A DNA stretch of 64,000 bases from Candidatus Bacteroides merdipullorum (GTDB lineage: Bacteria; Bacteroidota; Bacteroidia; Bacteroidales; Bacteroidaceae). The stretch lies in NCBI GenBank assembly GCA_019116045.1, contig DXCK01000113.1, forward strand, positions 27,172-91,171, given 5' to 3'. Position numbers and translations under genes: made by a program. Position 1 is the first letter of the stretch. The number at the start of each line of letters is the position of its first letter. The notes under the pieces are model-generated. The model was not told the DNA's origin. It worked only from the letters and a program-made list of their open reading frames with translations, and did no database searches. Positions 32,619 to 41,570 of this stretch are shown here, piece by piece.

Positions 32619-34520
32619 ATGCCCATGTTGCGTATAAAAAAGTTAGATATATTCATATTGAAGAGCTTCTGCCTGCTCTTTGCCGGCACTTTTTTCATCT
32701 GCCTGTTCATCTTCATGATGCAATTCCTATGGCGATATGTCGATGAAATGGTAGGTAAAGGATTGGAAATGACTGTTCTTGCGCAGTTCTTTTTCTATTC
32801 GGCCTTGGTGCTGGTGCCTGTCTCTTTGCCCTTGGCCGTTTTGTTGGCGGCGCTTATTACCTTTGGTAATTTTGGAGAGCGCTTTGAATTACTGGCTATG
32901 AAAGCCGCCGGAATCCCCTTGCTGCGCATCATGCGTCCGCTTATCATCTTTATTGCGTGCGTCTCTTGTGTTTCTTTCTATTTTCAGAATGTCATAGGGC
33001 CTAAAGCCCAAGTCAAACTAAACACTTTGCTCATTTCTATGAAGCAGAAGTCGCCTGAAGTAGACATTCCCGAAGGAGCCTTTTATGACGAGATAAAAGA
33101 TTATAACCTTTACGTGAAGCATAAAAATCGGGATACAGGCATGCTGTATGACGTGCTGATATACAATTTTGAGAAAGGCTTTGAAAACGCTCAGATTATC
33201 AAGGCTGATTCCGGACGCCTGGAAATGACTGCCGATAAGCAACACCTCTATCTGCATTTGTACAGCGGTGAACAGTTCGAAAATTTGAAAGACCAGAGCG
33301 TAAGTCGGAAAAACGTGCCCTACCGGCGGGAAGCTTTCCGTGAGAAACATGCCATTATTGAGTTTAACTCAGATTTCAATATGGCCGATGAGGGTATCAT
33401 GAGCAACCAGGCATCCAGTAAAAATATGCGCACACTACAAGTGGGGATTGATTCGATGCAGATGCGTACTGACAGCATCGGGCGTGCCTATTACAAAGAA
33501 GCTATGGCGAATGTCTACAACGTTACTTCCCGGTTGGACCGCAAAGATTCGTTGAAGTTGAAAGAAGCGTTGCCGACATATTACAATATAGATAGCTTGT
33601 ATGCTGTGGCCACCTTGTCCGAGAAATCCAAAATCCTGTCGAACACTATTGGGAGGACTGGGAGCATTGAGAGTGACTGGAATTTTAAGAGTTTCAATAT
33701 CCAGCAGACTGAAGCCAGCTTGCGGCGTCACATGACCTCGTGGCATGAAAAGCTGACAATGTCGTTGGCATGTCTCATTTTCTTCTTTATCGGAGCTCCT
33801 TTGGGGGGTATTATCCGTAAGGGCGGGCTGGGTATGCCCGTGGTCGTCTCTGTACTGATTTTCATTGTCTACTATATTATTAATAACACGGGCTTCAAGA
33901 TGGCTCGCGATGGAAAATGGATTGTCTGGATGGGAATGTGGACCAGTACAGCCGTCTTGGCACCGTTAGGTGCTTTCTTTACCTATAAGGCCAATAAGGA
34001 TTCTGTGGTGCTTAATGCCGATGCTTATATCAGTTGGATAAAAAAGATTTTGGGCATACGCAGTGTGCGGCATCTCTATCGCAAGGAGGTCATTATCCAT
34101 GATCCAGATTATACACGTCTGCCGGGCGATTTGCAAATGTTGTCTGAACAATGCCGCGCTTATTCCGAAAGCCATGACTTGAAACGGATGCCCAATTACT
34201 TTAAACTTTGGATGAACGTCGGCGAGGATGTGGAGGTAGAAGAAATAAGTGCCCGTATGGAGGCTCTTATAGAAGAAATGTCTAATACGAAATCTCCTAA
34301 GTTAATAGCTGTGTTGAACAATTATCCCATTATTCCGGTCCGTGCCCATGTGCGTCCTTTCCGGCGTTATTGGTTGAATGTGGCATGTGGGATATGCGTT
34401 CCGGTCGGATTGTTTTTCTTCTTCCGTATTTGGGCTTTCCGGCTTCGCTTGAGTAAAGACATGGAGCGTATTATAAAGGCGGATGACGATGCTATTTATG
34501 TCATCAATTCTTTGGAGTGA
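32619..34520 (+). CDS. LptF/LptG family permease (YjgP/YjgQ), 633 aa
   Basis: The N-terminal half has three membrane helices with LKSFCLLFAGTFFICLFIFM and LPLAVLLAALITFGNFGER, a conserved element of LptF/G. A periplasmic beta-jellyroll (about residues 125-245) follows, then a linker and three more helices with LACLIFFFIGAPLGGIIRKG. LptF and LptG form the membrane part of the ABC exporter that extracts LPS from the inner membrane. At 633 residues it is far longer than E. coli LptF (366). The extra C-terminal part, about 200 residues, is cytoplasmic and charged and ends with one more membrane segment (CGICVPVGLFFFFRIWAF). This long form is usual in Bacteroidetes. ribBA follows after 72 nt. Confidence 0.93.
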   Translation: MPMLRIKKLDIFILKSFCLLFAGTFFICLFIFMMQFLWRYVDEMVGKGLEMTVLAQFFFYSALVLVPVSLPLAVLLAALITFGNFGERFELLAMKAAGIPLLRIMRPLIIFIACVSCVSFYFQNVIGPKAQVKLNTLLISMKQKSPEVDIPEGAFYDEIKDYNLYVKHKNRDTGMLYDVLIYNFEKGFENAQIIKADSGRLEMTADKQHLYLHLYSGEQFENLKDQSVSRKNVPYRREAFREKHAIIEFNSDFNMADEGIMSNQASSKNMRTLQVGIDSMQMRTDSIGRAYYKEAMANVYNVTSRLDRKDSLKLKEALPTYYNIDSLYAVATLSEKSKILSNTIGRTGSIESDWNFKSFNIQQTEASLRRHMTSWHEKLTMSLACLIFFFIGAPLGGIIRKGGLGMPVVVSVLIFIVYYIINNTGFKMARDGKWIVWMGMWTSTAVLAPLGAFFTYKANKDSVVLNADAYISWIKKILGIRSVRHLYRKEVIIHDPDYTRLPGDLQMLSEQCRAYSESHDLKRMPNYFKLWMNVGEDVEVEEISARMEALIEEMSNTKSPKLIAVLNNYPIIPVRAHVRPFRRYWLNVACGICVPVGLFFFFRIWAFRLRLSKDMERIIKADDDAIYVINSLE

Positions 34521-34592
34521 AGAATTGCGGGAATAAAGGCGGCTTTGGAAAACACCGCTGCTGAAAGTTTAATAATTAATAGTTGATGAAAT

Positions 34593-35807
34593 ATGGAAAA
34601 TATTAAAATGAATTCGATAGAAGAGGCGATAGAAGAATTCAAGTCTGGCAACTTTGTCATTGTGGTGGACGATGAGGACCGCGAGAATGAGGGTGACTTG
34701 ATTATCGCTGCCGAGTTAATCACGCCTGAGAAGGTGAACTTCATGTTGAAGCACGCACGTGGAGTGTTGTGTGCCCCTATCACGATATCCCGTTGCCAAG
34801 AGTTGGATTTACCTCATCAGGTGGTGGACAATACGTCGGTGTTAGGGACTCCTTTTACCGTGACCATTGATAAATTGGAAGGTTGTACCACGGGCGTGTC
34901 GGCTGCCGACCGTGCAGCTACCATCCGTGCATTGGCCGACCCGGCATCTACACCTGCTACGTTTGGTCGTCCCGGACACATTAATCCGTTGTATGCTCAA
35001 GAAAAAGGGGTCTTGCGTCGTGCTGGACATACAGAGGCCACTATCGACCTGGCCCGCCTGGCCGGGCTGTATCCGGCGGGTGCGTTGATGGAGATTATGA
35101 GCGACGATGGGACGATGGCCCGCCTGCCGGAGCTGCGTAAGTTTGCTGACGAGTATGGGTTGAAACTGATTTCTATCCACGACCTGATAGCTTATCGCTT
35201 GAAGCAGGAATCTATTGTTGAAAAAGGTGTGGAGGTGAACATGCCTACGGCTTACGGCGATTTCCGTCTGATAGCTTTCCGCCAGAAGTCAAACGGACTG
35301 GAACACGTGGCTTTGTTTAAAGGGGCGTGGGAGCCGGACGAGCCCATCTTGGTGCGGGTACATTCGTCGTGTGCCACGGGCGACATCTTCGCCTCCAAGC
35401 GTTGCGATTGTGGGGAACAGTTGCACAAGGCCATGCAGATGATTGAAGCCGCCGGCAAAGGCGTGCTGGTTTATCTGAACCAGGAAGGGCGCGGCATCGG
35501 CCTGATGGAGAAGATGAAGGCTTATAAACTGCAGGAAGACGGCATGGATACGGTGGATGCCAACATCTGCCTGGGGCATCTGGCCGATGAGCGCGACTAT
35601 GGTGTGGGAGCCCAAATATTGCGGGAACTGGGTGTGCACAAGATGCGCCTGATGACCAATAACCCCGTAAAACGTGTGGGGCTGGAAGCTTATGGGTTGG
35701 AAATCACCGAGAATGTTCCCATCGAGACGACTCCCAACCCATATAATGAGCGTTACCTGCGCACGAAGCAAGAGCGCATGGGGCATACGTTGCATTTTAA
35801 TAAATGA
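34593..35807 (+). CDS. ribBA: Bifunctional 3,4-dihydroxy-2-butanone-4-phosphate synthase / GTP cyclohydrolase II, 404 aa
   Basis: N-terminal RibB domain with the active-site loop [29 protein letters not shown] and the HARGVLCAP segment. The C-terminal RibA domain has zinc ligands in [20 protein letters not shown] (three Cys) and the catalytic NQEGRGIGL. The enzyme feeds both branches of riboflavin synthesis from ribulose 5-phosphate and GTP. Both active sites look complete. No FMN riboswitch fits in the 72-nt gap upstream, so transcription probably continues from the permease gene. ATG 34593 or the in-frame ATG at codon 6 could start it. Confidence 0.97.
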   Translation: MENIKMNSIEEAIEEFKSGNFVIVVDDEDRENEGDLIIAAELITPEKVNFMLKHARGVLCAPITISRCQELDLPHQVVDNTSVLGTPFTVTIDKLEGCTTGVSAADRAATIRALADPASTPATFGRPGHINPLYAQEKGVLRRAGHTEATIDLARLAGLYPAGALMEIMSDDGTMARLPELRKFADEYGLKLISIHDLIAYRLKQESIVEKGVEVNMPTAYGDFRLIAFRQKSNGLEHVALFKGAWEPDEPILVRVHSSCATGDIFASKRCDCGEQLHKAMQMIEAAGKGVLVYLNQEGRGIGLMEKMKAYKLQEDGMDTVDANICLGHLADERDYGVGAQILRELGVHKMRLMTNNPVKRVGLEAYGLEITENVPIETTPNPYNERYLRTKQERMGHTLHFNK

Positions 35808-35838
35808 AAGATTGTTTATAACATAGGAGGAAAACAAG

Positions 35839-37032
35839 ATGAATCAATTATCAGACCGCGTGAACAGCTTGTCGCCTTCGGCAACGCTGGCCATGTCTCA
35901 GAAAAGCGCTGAATTGAAAGCGCAGGGCATAGATGTTATTAACCTGAGTGTGGGGGAACCTGATTTCAATACCCCAGACCATATCAAGGAGGCTGCCAAG
36001 AAGGCTATCGACGAGAATTATTCCCGTTATTCGCCTGTGGCCGGCTATCCGGCTTTGCGCAACGCTATCGTGGCCAAGCTGAAGAATGAAAACGGGCTGG
36101 ACTATACGGCCGCCCAAATCTCTTGCGCCAACGGTGCCAAGCAATCAGTCTGCAACACCATCCTTGTCCTGGTCAATCCGGGCGATGAGGTCATCGTGCC
36201 CGCTCCCTATTGGGTGAGCTATCCGGAGATGGTGAAACTGGCCGAAGGTGTTCCCGTTATCGTGTCTGCCGGCATTGAGCAAGATTTCAAGATGACGCCT
36301 GCCCAGTTGGAGGCTGCCATTACGCCGAAGACCAAAGCGCTGATACTGTGTTCGCCGTCCAATCCTACCGGCTCGGTTTACAGTGCCGAAGAACTGGCAG
36401 CTTTGGCCGCCGTGCTTCAGAAGCACCCGCAGGTCATGGTCATAGCCGATGAGATTTACGAGCATATCAACTACATAGGCCGCCATCACAGCATTGCCCG
36501 GGTTCCTGGCATGAAGGAGCGCACGGTGATTGTGAACGGTGTGTCCAAGGCATACGCCATGACCGGTTGGCGCATCGGTTTCATTGCTGGACCCGAATGG
36601 GTCGTTAAGGCTGTCAATAAGCTGCAAGGCCAGTATACGTCCGGCCCTTGCTCGGTGTCGCAAAAGGCTGCCGAAGCTGCTTATACCGGCACCCAGGCTC
36701 CCGTCGAAGAGATGCGCCAGGCGTTCCAGCGTCGTCGCGACTTGATTGTTCGTCTGGCCAAGGAAGTGCCCGGCTTCGAAGTGAATGTGCCCGAAGGTGC
36801 TTTCTACCTTTTCCCAAAATGCAGTTCCTATTTCGGCAAGTCGGTTGGCGACCGCCGCATTGATTCGGCCGAAGACTTGGCTATGTATTTGCTGGAAGTG
36901 GGACATGTGGCCTGTGTGGGTGGAACTTCGTTCGGTGCCCCCGATTGCATCCGCATGAGCTATGCCACGAGCGATGAAAACATCACCGAGGCCATCCGCC
37001 GTATCAAAGAAGCTTTGGCCGTCCTGAAATAA
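35839..37032 (+). CDS. Class I/II pyridoxal-phosphate aminotransferase (aspartate aminotransferase type), 397 aa
   Basis: The PLP-binding lysine motif is VSKAYAMTGWRIGF, with N-terminal INLSVGEPDFNTPDHI, ILCSPSNPTGSVY, DEIYEHINY and C-terminal CIRMSYATSDENI including the substrate-binding Arg. This is the class Ib aspartate aminotransferase family (AspC/AatA type of Thermus and Bacillus); substrate range of this group varies and can include aromatic or alpha-aminoadipate substrates, so only the family is secure. It follows ribBA by 31 nt and ends before a repeat array and a strong terminator. Confidence 0.93.
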   Translation: MNQLSDRVNSLSPSATLAMSQKSAELKAQGIDVINLSVGEPDFNTPDHIKEAAKKAIDENYSRYSPVAGYPALRNAIVAKLKNENGLDYTAAQISCANGAKQSVCNTILVLVNPGDEVIVPAPYWVSYPEMVKLAEGVPVIVSAGIEQDFKMTPAQLEAAITPKTKALILCSPSNPTGSVYSAEELAALAAVLQKHPQVMVIADEIYEHINYIGRHHSIARVPGMKERTVIVNGVSKAYAMTGWRIGFIAGPEWVVKAVNKLQGQYTSGPCSVSQKAAEAAYTGTQAPVEEMRQAFQRRRDLIVRLAKEVPGFEVNVPEGAFYLFPKCSSYFGKSVGDRRIDSAEDLAMYLLEVGHVACVGGTSFGAPDCIRMSYATSDENITEAIRRIKEALAVLK

Positions 37033-37036
37033 TTGT

Positions 37037-37106
37037 TTCGCTCTTTCGGACAAGAAGCGCCGTTCTGTTTCGGAAGAAACGCGCTTCTTTCGGACAAGAA
37101 GCCTGG
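37037..37106. repeat. Three direct repeats of 20-24 nt (TTCGGACAAGAAGCG family)
   Basis: TTCGGAC or TTCGGAA occurs at 37045, 37069 and 37089, each within a copy of CTTTCGGACAAGAAGCG or a variant. The array starts a few bases after the aminotransferase stop and ends before its terminator, so it is in the 3' UTR. Confidence 0.85.
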
Positions 37107-37109
37107 TGC

Positions 37110-37156
37110 GGGAGAACACGTTTGTTTGCCGGAAACGTGTTCTCCCGTCTTTTTTT
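37110..37156 (+). terminator. Strong terminator after aminotransferase
   Basis: GGGAGAACACGTTT (37110-37123) and AAACGTGTTCTCCC (37133-37146) form a perfect 14-bp stem, followed by GTCTTTTTTT. Confidence 0.93.
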
Positions 37157-37185
37157 GCCTCTTGCGCAAAAAAAAATGTTTTTTG

Positions 37186-37216
37186 TTTGGAGATTCAGAA
37201 TAAAGCAGTACCTTTG
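37186..37216 (+). promoter_or_regulatory. Promoter of tRNA-Pro and tRNA-Asp
   Basis: TTTG (37186-37189), 19-nt spacer, TACCTTTG (37209-37216): full consensus, 23 nt before tRNA-Pro. Confidence 0.87.
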
Positions 37217-37239
37217 CACCCGCAAACCACGAGAGACTT

Positions 37240-37314
37240 CGGGGTGTAGCTCAGCCCGGTTAGAGTACACGTCTGGGGGGCGTGTTGTCGCTGGTTCGAA
37301 TCCAGTCACCCCGA
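37240..37314 (+). tRNA. tRNA-Pro (anticodon GGG)
   Basis: Acceptor CGGGGTG/CACCCCG, anticodon loop CTGGGGG giving GGG, T-loop TTCGAAT, discriminator A 37314. C1-G72 start is typical for proline tRNA. CCA is not encoded (CCG follows). Confidence 0.96.
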
Positions 37315-37337
37315 CCGGTTTTAGAAGAAAGTCTCTT

Positions 37338-37412
37338 GGTGCGGTAGTTCAGCCTGGTTAGAATACATGCCTGTCACGCATGGGGTCGCGGGTTCGAGTC
37401 CCGTCCGCACCG
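37338..37412 (+). tRNA. tRNA-Asp (anticodon GTC)
   Basis: Acceptor GGTGCGG/CCGCACC, anticodon loop CTGTCAC giving GTC, T-loop TTCGAGT, discriminator G 37412 as expected for aspartate. CCA not encoded. It is 23 nt after tRNA-Pro and presumably co-transcribed. Confidence 0.96.
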
Positions 37413-37435
37413 CTTCAGAAAAAGTAAGTTGCAAG

Positions 37436-37474
37436 AAAAGCTCTGGCTCTCAAGGGGGTCGGAGCTTTTTGTTT
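37436..37474 (+). terminator. Terminator after tRNA pair
   Basis: AAAAGCTC (37436-37443) pairs with GAGCTTTT (37462-37469); the 18 nt between also pair with several G-U pairs. A T-rich tail follows. Confidence 0.85.
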
Positions 37475-37538
37475 GTCGTCTCCGGTAGCTGGTAGACGGT
37501 GGCCCGATGTTCTTTTCCTTCAAAATAGCCTTCCTTTC

Positions 37539-37569
37539 TTGCTCAGATATTCAGGATTGTGTATTTTTG
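37539..37569 (+). promoter_or_regulatory. Promoter of thioredoxin-like lipoprotein gene
   Basis: TTG (37539-37541), 20-nt spacer, TATTTTTG (37562-37569); 23 nt before ATG 37593. Confidence 0.65.
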
Positions 37570-37592
37570 TCATTGCTTATTAAACAGTTGTG

Positions 37593-38579
37593 ATGAAACA
37601 GAATTTCTATAAATGCGTAAGGTTGGCGGCGGGACTGCTGTTGTGTGTGTCGTTGACGTTTTGCTCCGGCAAGGCTGGCGGCAAGCCGACCTCTCTTGCG
37701 GCCCGCTCCGTCGACGATGTGGAATCTCCTCAGCAAAACCTTGCCGGGCAAGATGCTTTTCCTTTCCCTGCCATTCCCGAAACAATGACCGAACCGCAGG
37801 AGCGCAGAAGTTATCTGCTGCTGCATTATTGGGACAATTATGACTTTGCCGATACGGCATTGCTGCATCGTGCCGATGTGACGGAACAGGGGCTGGTGAA
37901 TTATGTGGCTTTGGCCGGAACCCATCCAGACAAGGCAGAGGCCGACGATGCATTGGGTGTCTTTTGCTCGAAAATAGTCCTTTCGGCCGAAGCTTGCAAG
38001 GAGATGCCTGCCTTGGTGGAGAAATATCTGTATGACCCCATGTCGCCCATGCGCGATGAGAACCTTTATGCGCGTTTTCTTGGTGCTTTGCTGGCTCATG
38101 CCCCGGCCGACGACGTGCGGCGTGAGCGTTGGACGTTTTTGCGGAAACTGACCGGACGCAACAATCCCGGGCAGGCGGCGGAAGATTTCACCTACTATTT
38201 GCCCGACGGGCAACGGCGTGCCTTGTCGTCGACCCAAGTGGAGGCTCCGGTGTTGATACTCTTTTTCTACGACCCTGAGTGCGAGAACTGCCATGCCACG
38301 TTGCAGGAAATGAAAAGCAATACGCGCTTTGCCGAAGCTGTCAGCAGCGGGCAGGCTCAGGTACTGTCCATCTATACGGAAGGGAATCCCCGTGTGTGGC
38401 GTGAGCGCCTGGATGAAATGCCTGCTGCGTGGACGGTAGGGACTGACCGCGAACTTATCAAGACGCAAGCTTTGTACGACTTGAAAGCCATGCCGACGCT
38501 CTATCTGCTGGATGACAACAAGCGGGTGTTGCTGAAAGACGCTTCTTTTGCTCAAATCTGCGAAACAATGGATTGGTGA
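37593..38579 (+). CDS. Lipoprotein with DUF5106-like region and thioredoxin-like domain, 328 aa
   Basis: Signal peptide with lipobox LTFC (start MKQNFYKCVRLAAGLLLC) and a mature part of two regions. The first (about 60-190) contains YLLLHYWDNYDFADTALLH, typical of DUF5106, which is fused to thioredoxins in Bacteroides. The second (about 200-328) is a thioredoxin-like fold with ILFFYDPECENCHATLQEMK, giving a CENC redox motif, and the cis-Pro segment LKAMPTLYLLDD. Expected to act as a lipid-anchored periplasmic thiol-disulfide protein. ATG 37593 was preferred over the preceding GTG. Monocistronic, with own promoter. Confidence 0.87.
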   Translation: MKQNFYKCVRLAAGLLLCVSLTFCSGKAGGKPTSLAARSVDDVESPQQNLAGQDAFPFPAIPETMTEPQERRSYLLLHYWDNYDFADTALLHRADVTEQGLVNYVALAGTHPDKAEADDALGVFCSKIVLSAEACKEMPALVEKYLYDPMSPMRDENLYARFLGALLAHAPADDVRRERWTFLRKLTGRNNPGQAAEDFTYYLPDGQRRALSSTQVEAPVLILFFYDPECENCHATLQEMKSNTRFAEAVSSGQAQVLSIYTEGNPRVWRERLDEMPAAWTVGTDRELIKTQALYDLKAMPTLYLLDDNKRVLLKDASFAQICETMDW

Positions 38580-38659
38580 AGCTTTGTCTCCACCGGAAAA
38601 CGCCTTTCTTCTTAGCGTATTTTAATGACATTCTTTAGTCGTTTGTCGGGAAAAAAACG

Positions 38660-38667
38660 TAATTTTG
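38660..38667 (+). promoter_or_regulatory. -7 promoter element of purB
   Basis: TAATTTTG followed by CACC, 33 nt before the purB ATG. A TTTG at 38642-38645 is only 14 nt upstream, shorter than usual. Confidence 0.65.
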
Positions 38668-38699
38668 CACCCTGATAATTATCATCATAAATACGACGT

Positions 38700-40046
38700 A
38701 TGAAACTGGATGTTTTAACCGCCATCTCTCCGATTGACGGACGGTATAGGGGAAAGACGGATGTCTTGGCCGCCTATTTTTCAGAGTATGCATTGATCAG
38801 ATACCGCGTGCGAGTAGAAGTGGAATACTTCATCGCTTTGTGCGAATTGCCCCTTCCTCAACTGAAAAACGTAGATAAAGGCGTATTCGAACGCCTTCGT
38901 GCCATCTATCAGAACTTCTCGGAGGAAGACGCTGCCCGCATAAAAGAAATCGAAAGTGTGACGAACCACGACGTGAAGGCTGTCGAATATTTCCTGAAAG
39001 AACAGTTCGACAAACTGGATGGCATGGAGCCATATAAAGAATTTATCCATTTCGGCCTCACCTCGCAAGACATTAACAATACCTCCGTGCCTCTCTCGGT
39101 AAAAGAAGCACTGGAACAAGTTTACTATCCCCAACTGGAAGAACTCATTGCACAGTTGGATGCCTATGCAGCCGAATGGGCCAATATCCCGATGTTGGCC
39201 AAAACACATGGACAGCCTGCATCGCCCACACGCTTGGGAAAGGAAATCAATGTCTTCGCCTACCGCTTGAAACAGCAGTTGGTCTTGCTGAAAGCTTGTC
39301 CCCTGACAGCCAAGTTCGGTGGAGCCACGGGCAACTACAACGCCCATCACGTGGCCTATCCCGCGTACGACTGGAAAGACTTCGGCAATCGTTTCGTCTC
39401 CGAGAAGTTGGGCCTGAAGCGTGAAGAATATACCACGCAGATTTCCAACTATGACAACCTGGCTGCTGTGTTTGACGCTCTGAAACGCATCAACACTGTC
39501 ATGATAGACATGAACCGTGATTTCTGGCAGTATATTTCGATGGAATATTTCAAGCAGCGTATCAAAGCCGGCGAAGTAGGCTCGAGCGCCATGCCCCACA
39601 AGGTAAATCCCATCGACTTCGAAAACGCCGAAGGCAACCTTGGGGTGGCTAATGCTCTGTTGGACCACCTCGCCGTGAAGCTGCCTGTATCGCGCTTGCA
39701 GCGCGATTTGACGGACTCTACCGTACTACGCAATGTCGGCGTGCCCTTCGGTCATATACTGATAGCCATACAGAGCTCCTTGAAAGGCCTCCGCAAACTG
39801 TTGCTGAACGAGCCGGCCATTTCTCGTGATTTGGATAATTGTTGGAGTGTGGTAGCAGAAGCCATCCAGACCATCTTGCGTCGCGAAGGCTATCCGCATC
39901 CTTATGAAGCTTTGAAAGAACTGACGCGCACGAACCACGTAGTTACCGAGTCTTCCATTAAGGAGTTTATTGAAAGCTTGAATGTCGGAGAAGACATAAA
40001 GCAAGAACTGCGTGCTATCACGCCACATAATTATACTGGAATGTAA
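38700..40046 (+). CDS. purB: Adenylosuccinate lyase, 448 aa
   Basis: Fumarase/aspartase superfamily enzyme with the signature loop SSAMPHKVNPIDFENAEGN, the catalytic TSQDIN region (FGLTSQDINNTSVPL) and KTHGQPASPTRLG. It catalyses two fumarate-releasing steps of purine synthesis (SAICAR to AICAR, adenylosuccinate to AMP). The N-terminus LTAISPIDGRYRGKTDVL is typical of the longer PurB form of E. coli type. The length is normal and the active-site blocks are intact. Preceded by its own -7 element; the rluB-like gene follows after 87 nt. Confidence 0.97.
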   Translation: MKLDVLTAISPIDGRYRGKTDVLAAYFSEYALIRYRVRVEVEYFIALCELPLPQLKNVDKGVFERLRAIYQNFSEEDAARIKEIESVTNHDVKAVEYFLKEQFDKLDGMEPYKEFIHFGLTSQDINNTSVPLSVKEALEQVYYPQLEELIAQLDAYAAEWANIPMLAKTHGQPASPTRLGKEINVFAYRLKQQLVLLKACPLTAKFGGATGNYNAHHVAYPAYDWKDFGNRFVSEKLGLKREEYTTQISNYDNLAAVFDALKRINTVMIDMNRDFWQYISMEYFKQRIKAGEVGSSAMPHKVNPIDFENAEGNLGVANALLDHLAVKLPVSRLQRDLTDSTVLRNVGVPFGHILIAIQSSLKGLRKLLLNEPAISRDLDNCWSVVAEAIQTILRREGYPHPYEALKELTRTNHVVTESSIKEFIESLNVGEDIKQELRAITPHNYTGM

Positions 40047-40133
40047 ACGCTTGAAAGATTCTAATTCTAAAAAACTCAATCTACAATTCATAAGGCCGTG
40101 AGGCCAAAGGTTTAATTTTATCTGAATAAAACA

Positions 40134-41546
40134 ATGACAACAGAAAACGAAAACTGGCAGGATGCTTCTCCATCAGCAGAGAACTCTGGTGCCGACCGTG
40201 AGGGAACCCAGTCTAATAAAGAAAATAACTATTCGCGTGTGCCTTATAACCGAGAGGGAGGAACCCGTCCTTATCGTCCGCGTTTTAATAGCGAGAATGG
40301 CGGCAGTCGCCCACAGCGTGCGTATAGCAGCGACCGGCCCTATCGTCCTCGTTTTAACCCGAACAATGAAAACGGCGATCGGCCGCAGCGCCCGTATGGT
40401 GGCGACCGCGTTTATAGCAGTGACCGCCCTTATCGTCCACGGTATAACAGCCAGGAGAATGGGGGGAATGACCGTCCTCAGCGTCCGTTCCGCCCGCAGC
40501 AACGTCCCTACAATGCTGAACAACGTCCGAATCATCCGAGGTTTAACGGCGAGAATACCGAACAGTACCAGCGCCCGTATAATAACGACCGTGCTGCTTA
40601 CGGCAACGTAGACCGTACGCTTCGTCCGCGCTATAATTCTGCTTCCGGTGACCGCCCTCAGCGTCCGTTCGGCAACAATGCGGGACGTCCCCGTTTCAAT
40701 AACTTCAATAATGCTGGAAACCGTCCGTATGGCAACGCTCCCCGTCGTCGTACAAACGATTACGACCCTAACGCAAAGTACAGCAAAAAGAAGCAGATAG
40801 AGTATAAGGAACAGTTCGTCGACCCGAATGAACCGATTCGCTTGAACAAATTCTTGGCCAATGCAGGTGTTTGCTCTCGTCGCGAAGCCGATGAGTTTAT
40901 CACGGCAGGTGTCGTTTCGGTGAACGGGGAAGTGATTACGGAACTGGGAACCAAAATCAAGCGTGGAGACGAGGTGAAGTTCCACGACCAGCCTGTCAGC
41001 ATCGAGCGCAAAATCTATATCCTGTTGAACAAGCCGAAGGACACGGTGACGACGTCTGATGACCCGCAGGCACGCCGCACGGTGATGGATCTGGTGAAAG
41101 GGGCTTGTCCCGAGCGTATTTACCCTGTGGGGCGTTTGGACCGTAACACTACCGGTGTGCTGCTGTTGACAAACGACGGTGATTTGGCTTCGAAATTGAC
41201 ACATCCGAAGTATCTGAAGAAGAAAATCTATCACGTACATTTGGATAAGAACTTGACCAAGGCGGATATGGACCAGATTGCTTCGGGTATTCAGTTGGAC
41301 GATGGGGAAATCCATGCCGATGCCATCAGCTACACTGATGAGAACAAGAAGAGCGATGTCGGCATCGAAATCCATTCGGGCAAGAACCGCATCGTTCGCC
41401 GCATTTTCGAGTCTTTGGGCTATAAGGTGCAGAAACTGGATCGTGTCTACTTTGCCGGCCTGACCAAGAAGGGTCTGCGCCGTGGCGAATGGCGTTTCCT
41501 CACGGAGCAGGAGGTGAACTTCCTGCGCATGGGGTCTTTTGAATGA
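40134..41546 (+). CDS. rluB: RluB-type 23S rRNA pseudouridine synthase with long disordered N-terminus, 470 aa
   Basis: Residues 1 to about 225 are low-complexity, rich in Arg, Asn, Pro, Tyr and Gly, with repeated YRPRF/YN and RPQRPF/Y motifs. After that comes an S4 RNA-binding domain (IRLNKFLANAGVCSRREAD) and the RsuA/RluB catalytic domain with catalytic Asp in VGRLDRNTTGVLLLTNDGD, plus the end motif RRIFESLGYKV. The enzyme isomerises a uridine in 23S rRNA, around position 2605 by analogy with RluB; RluE/RluF-like specificity cannot be excluded. The Arg/aromatic head is typical of Bacteroidetes members and probably binds RNA or forms condensates. asnS follows at 24 nt. Confidence 0.9.
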   Translation: MTTENENWQDASPSAENSGADREGTQSNKENNYSRVPYNREGGTRPYRPRFNSENGGSRPQRAYSSDRPYRPRFNPNNENGDRPQRPYGGDRVYSSDRPYRPRYNSQENGGNDRPQRPFRPQQRPYNAEQRPNHPRFNGENTEQYQRPYNNDRAAYGNVDRTLRPRYNSASGDRPQRPFGNNAGRPRFNNFNNAGNRPYGNAPRRRTNDYDPNAKYSKKKQIEYKEQFVDPNEPIRLNKFLANAGVCSRREADEFITAGVVSVNGEVITELGTKIKRGDEVKFHDQPVSIERKIYILLNKPKDTVTTSDDPQARRTVMDLVKGACPERIYPVGRLDRNTTGVLLLTNDGDLASKLTHPKYLKKKIYHVHLDKNLTKADMDQIASGIQLDDGEIHADAISYTDENKKSDVGIEIHSGKNRIVRRIFESLGYKVQKLDRVYFAGLTKKGLRRGEWRFLTEQEVNFLRMGSFE

Positions 41547-41570
41547 TAAATATAATAATGTATAGAGAAG

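Noticed and set aside
34521..34592. FMN riboswitch before ribBA
   Set aside because: Only 72 nt lie between the genes and no FMN-aptamer conserved blocks are seen.
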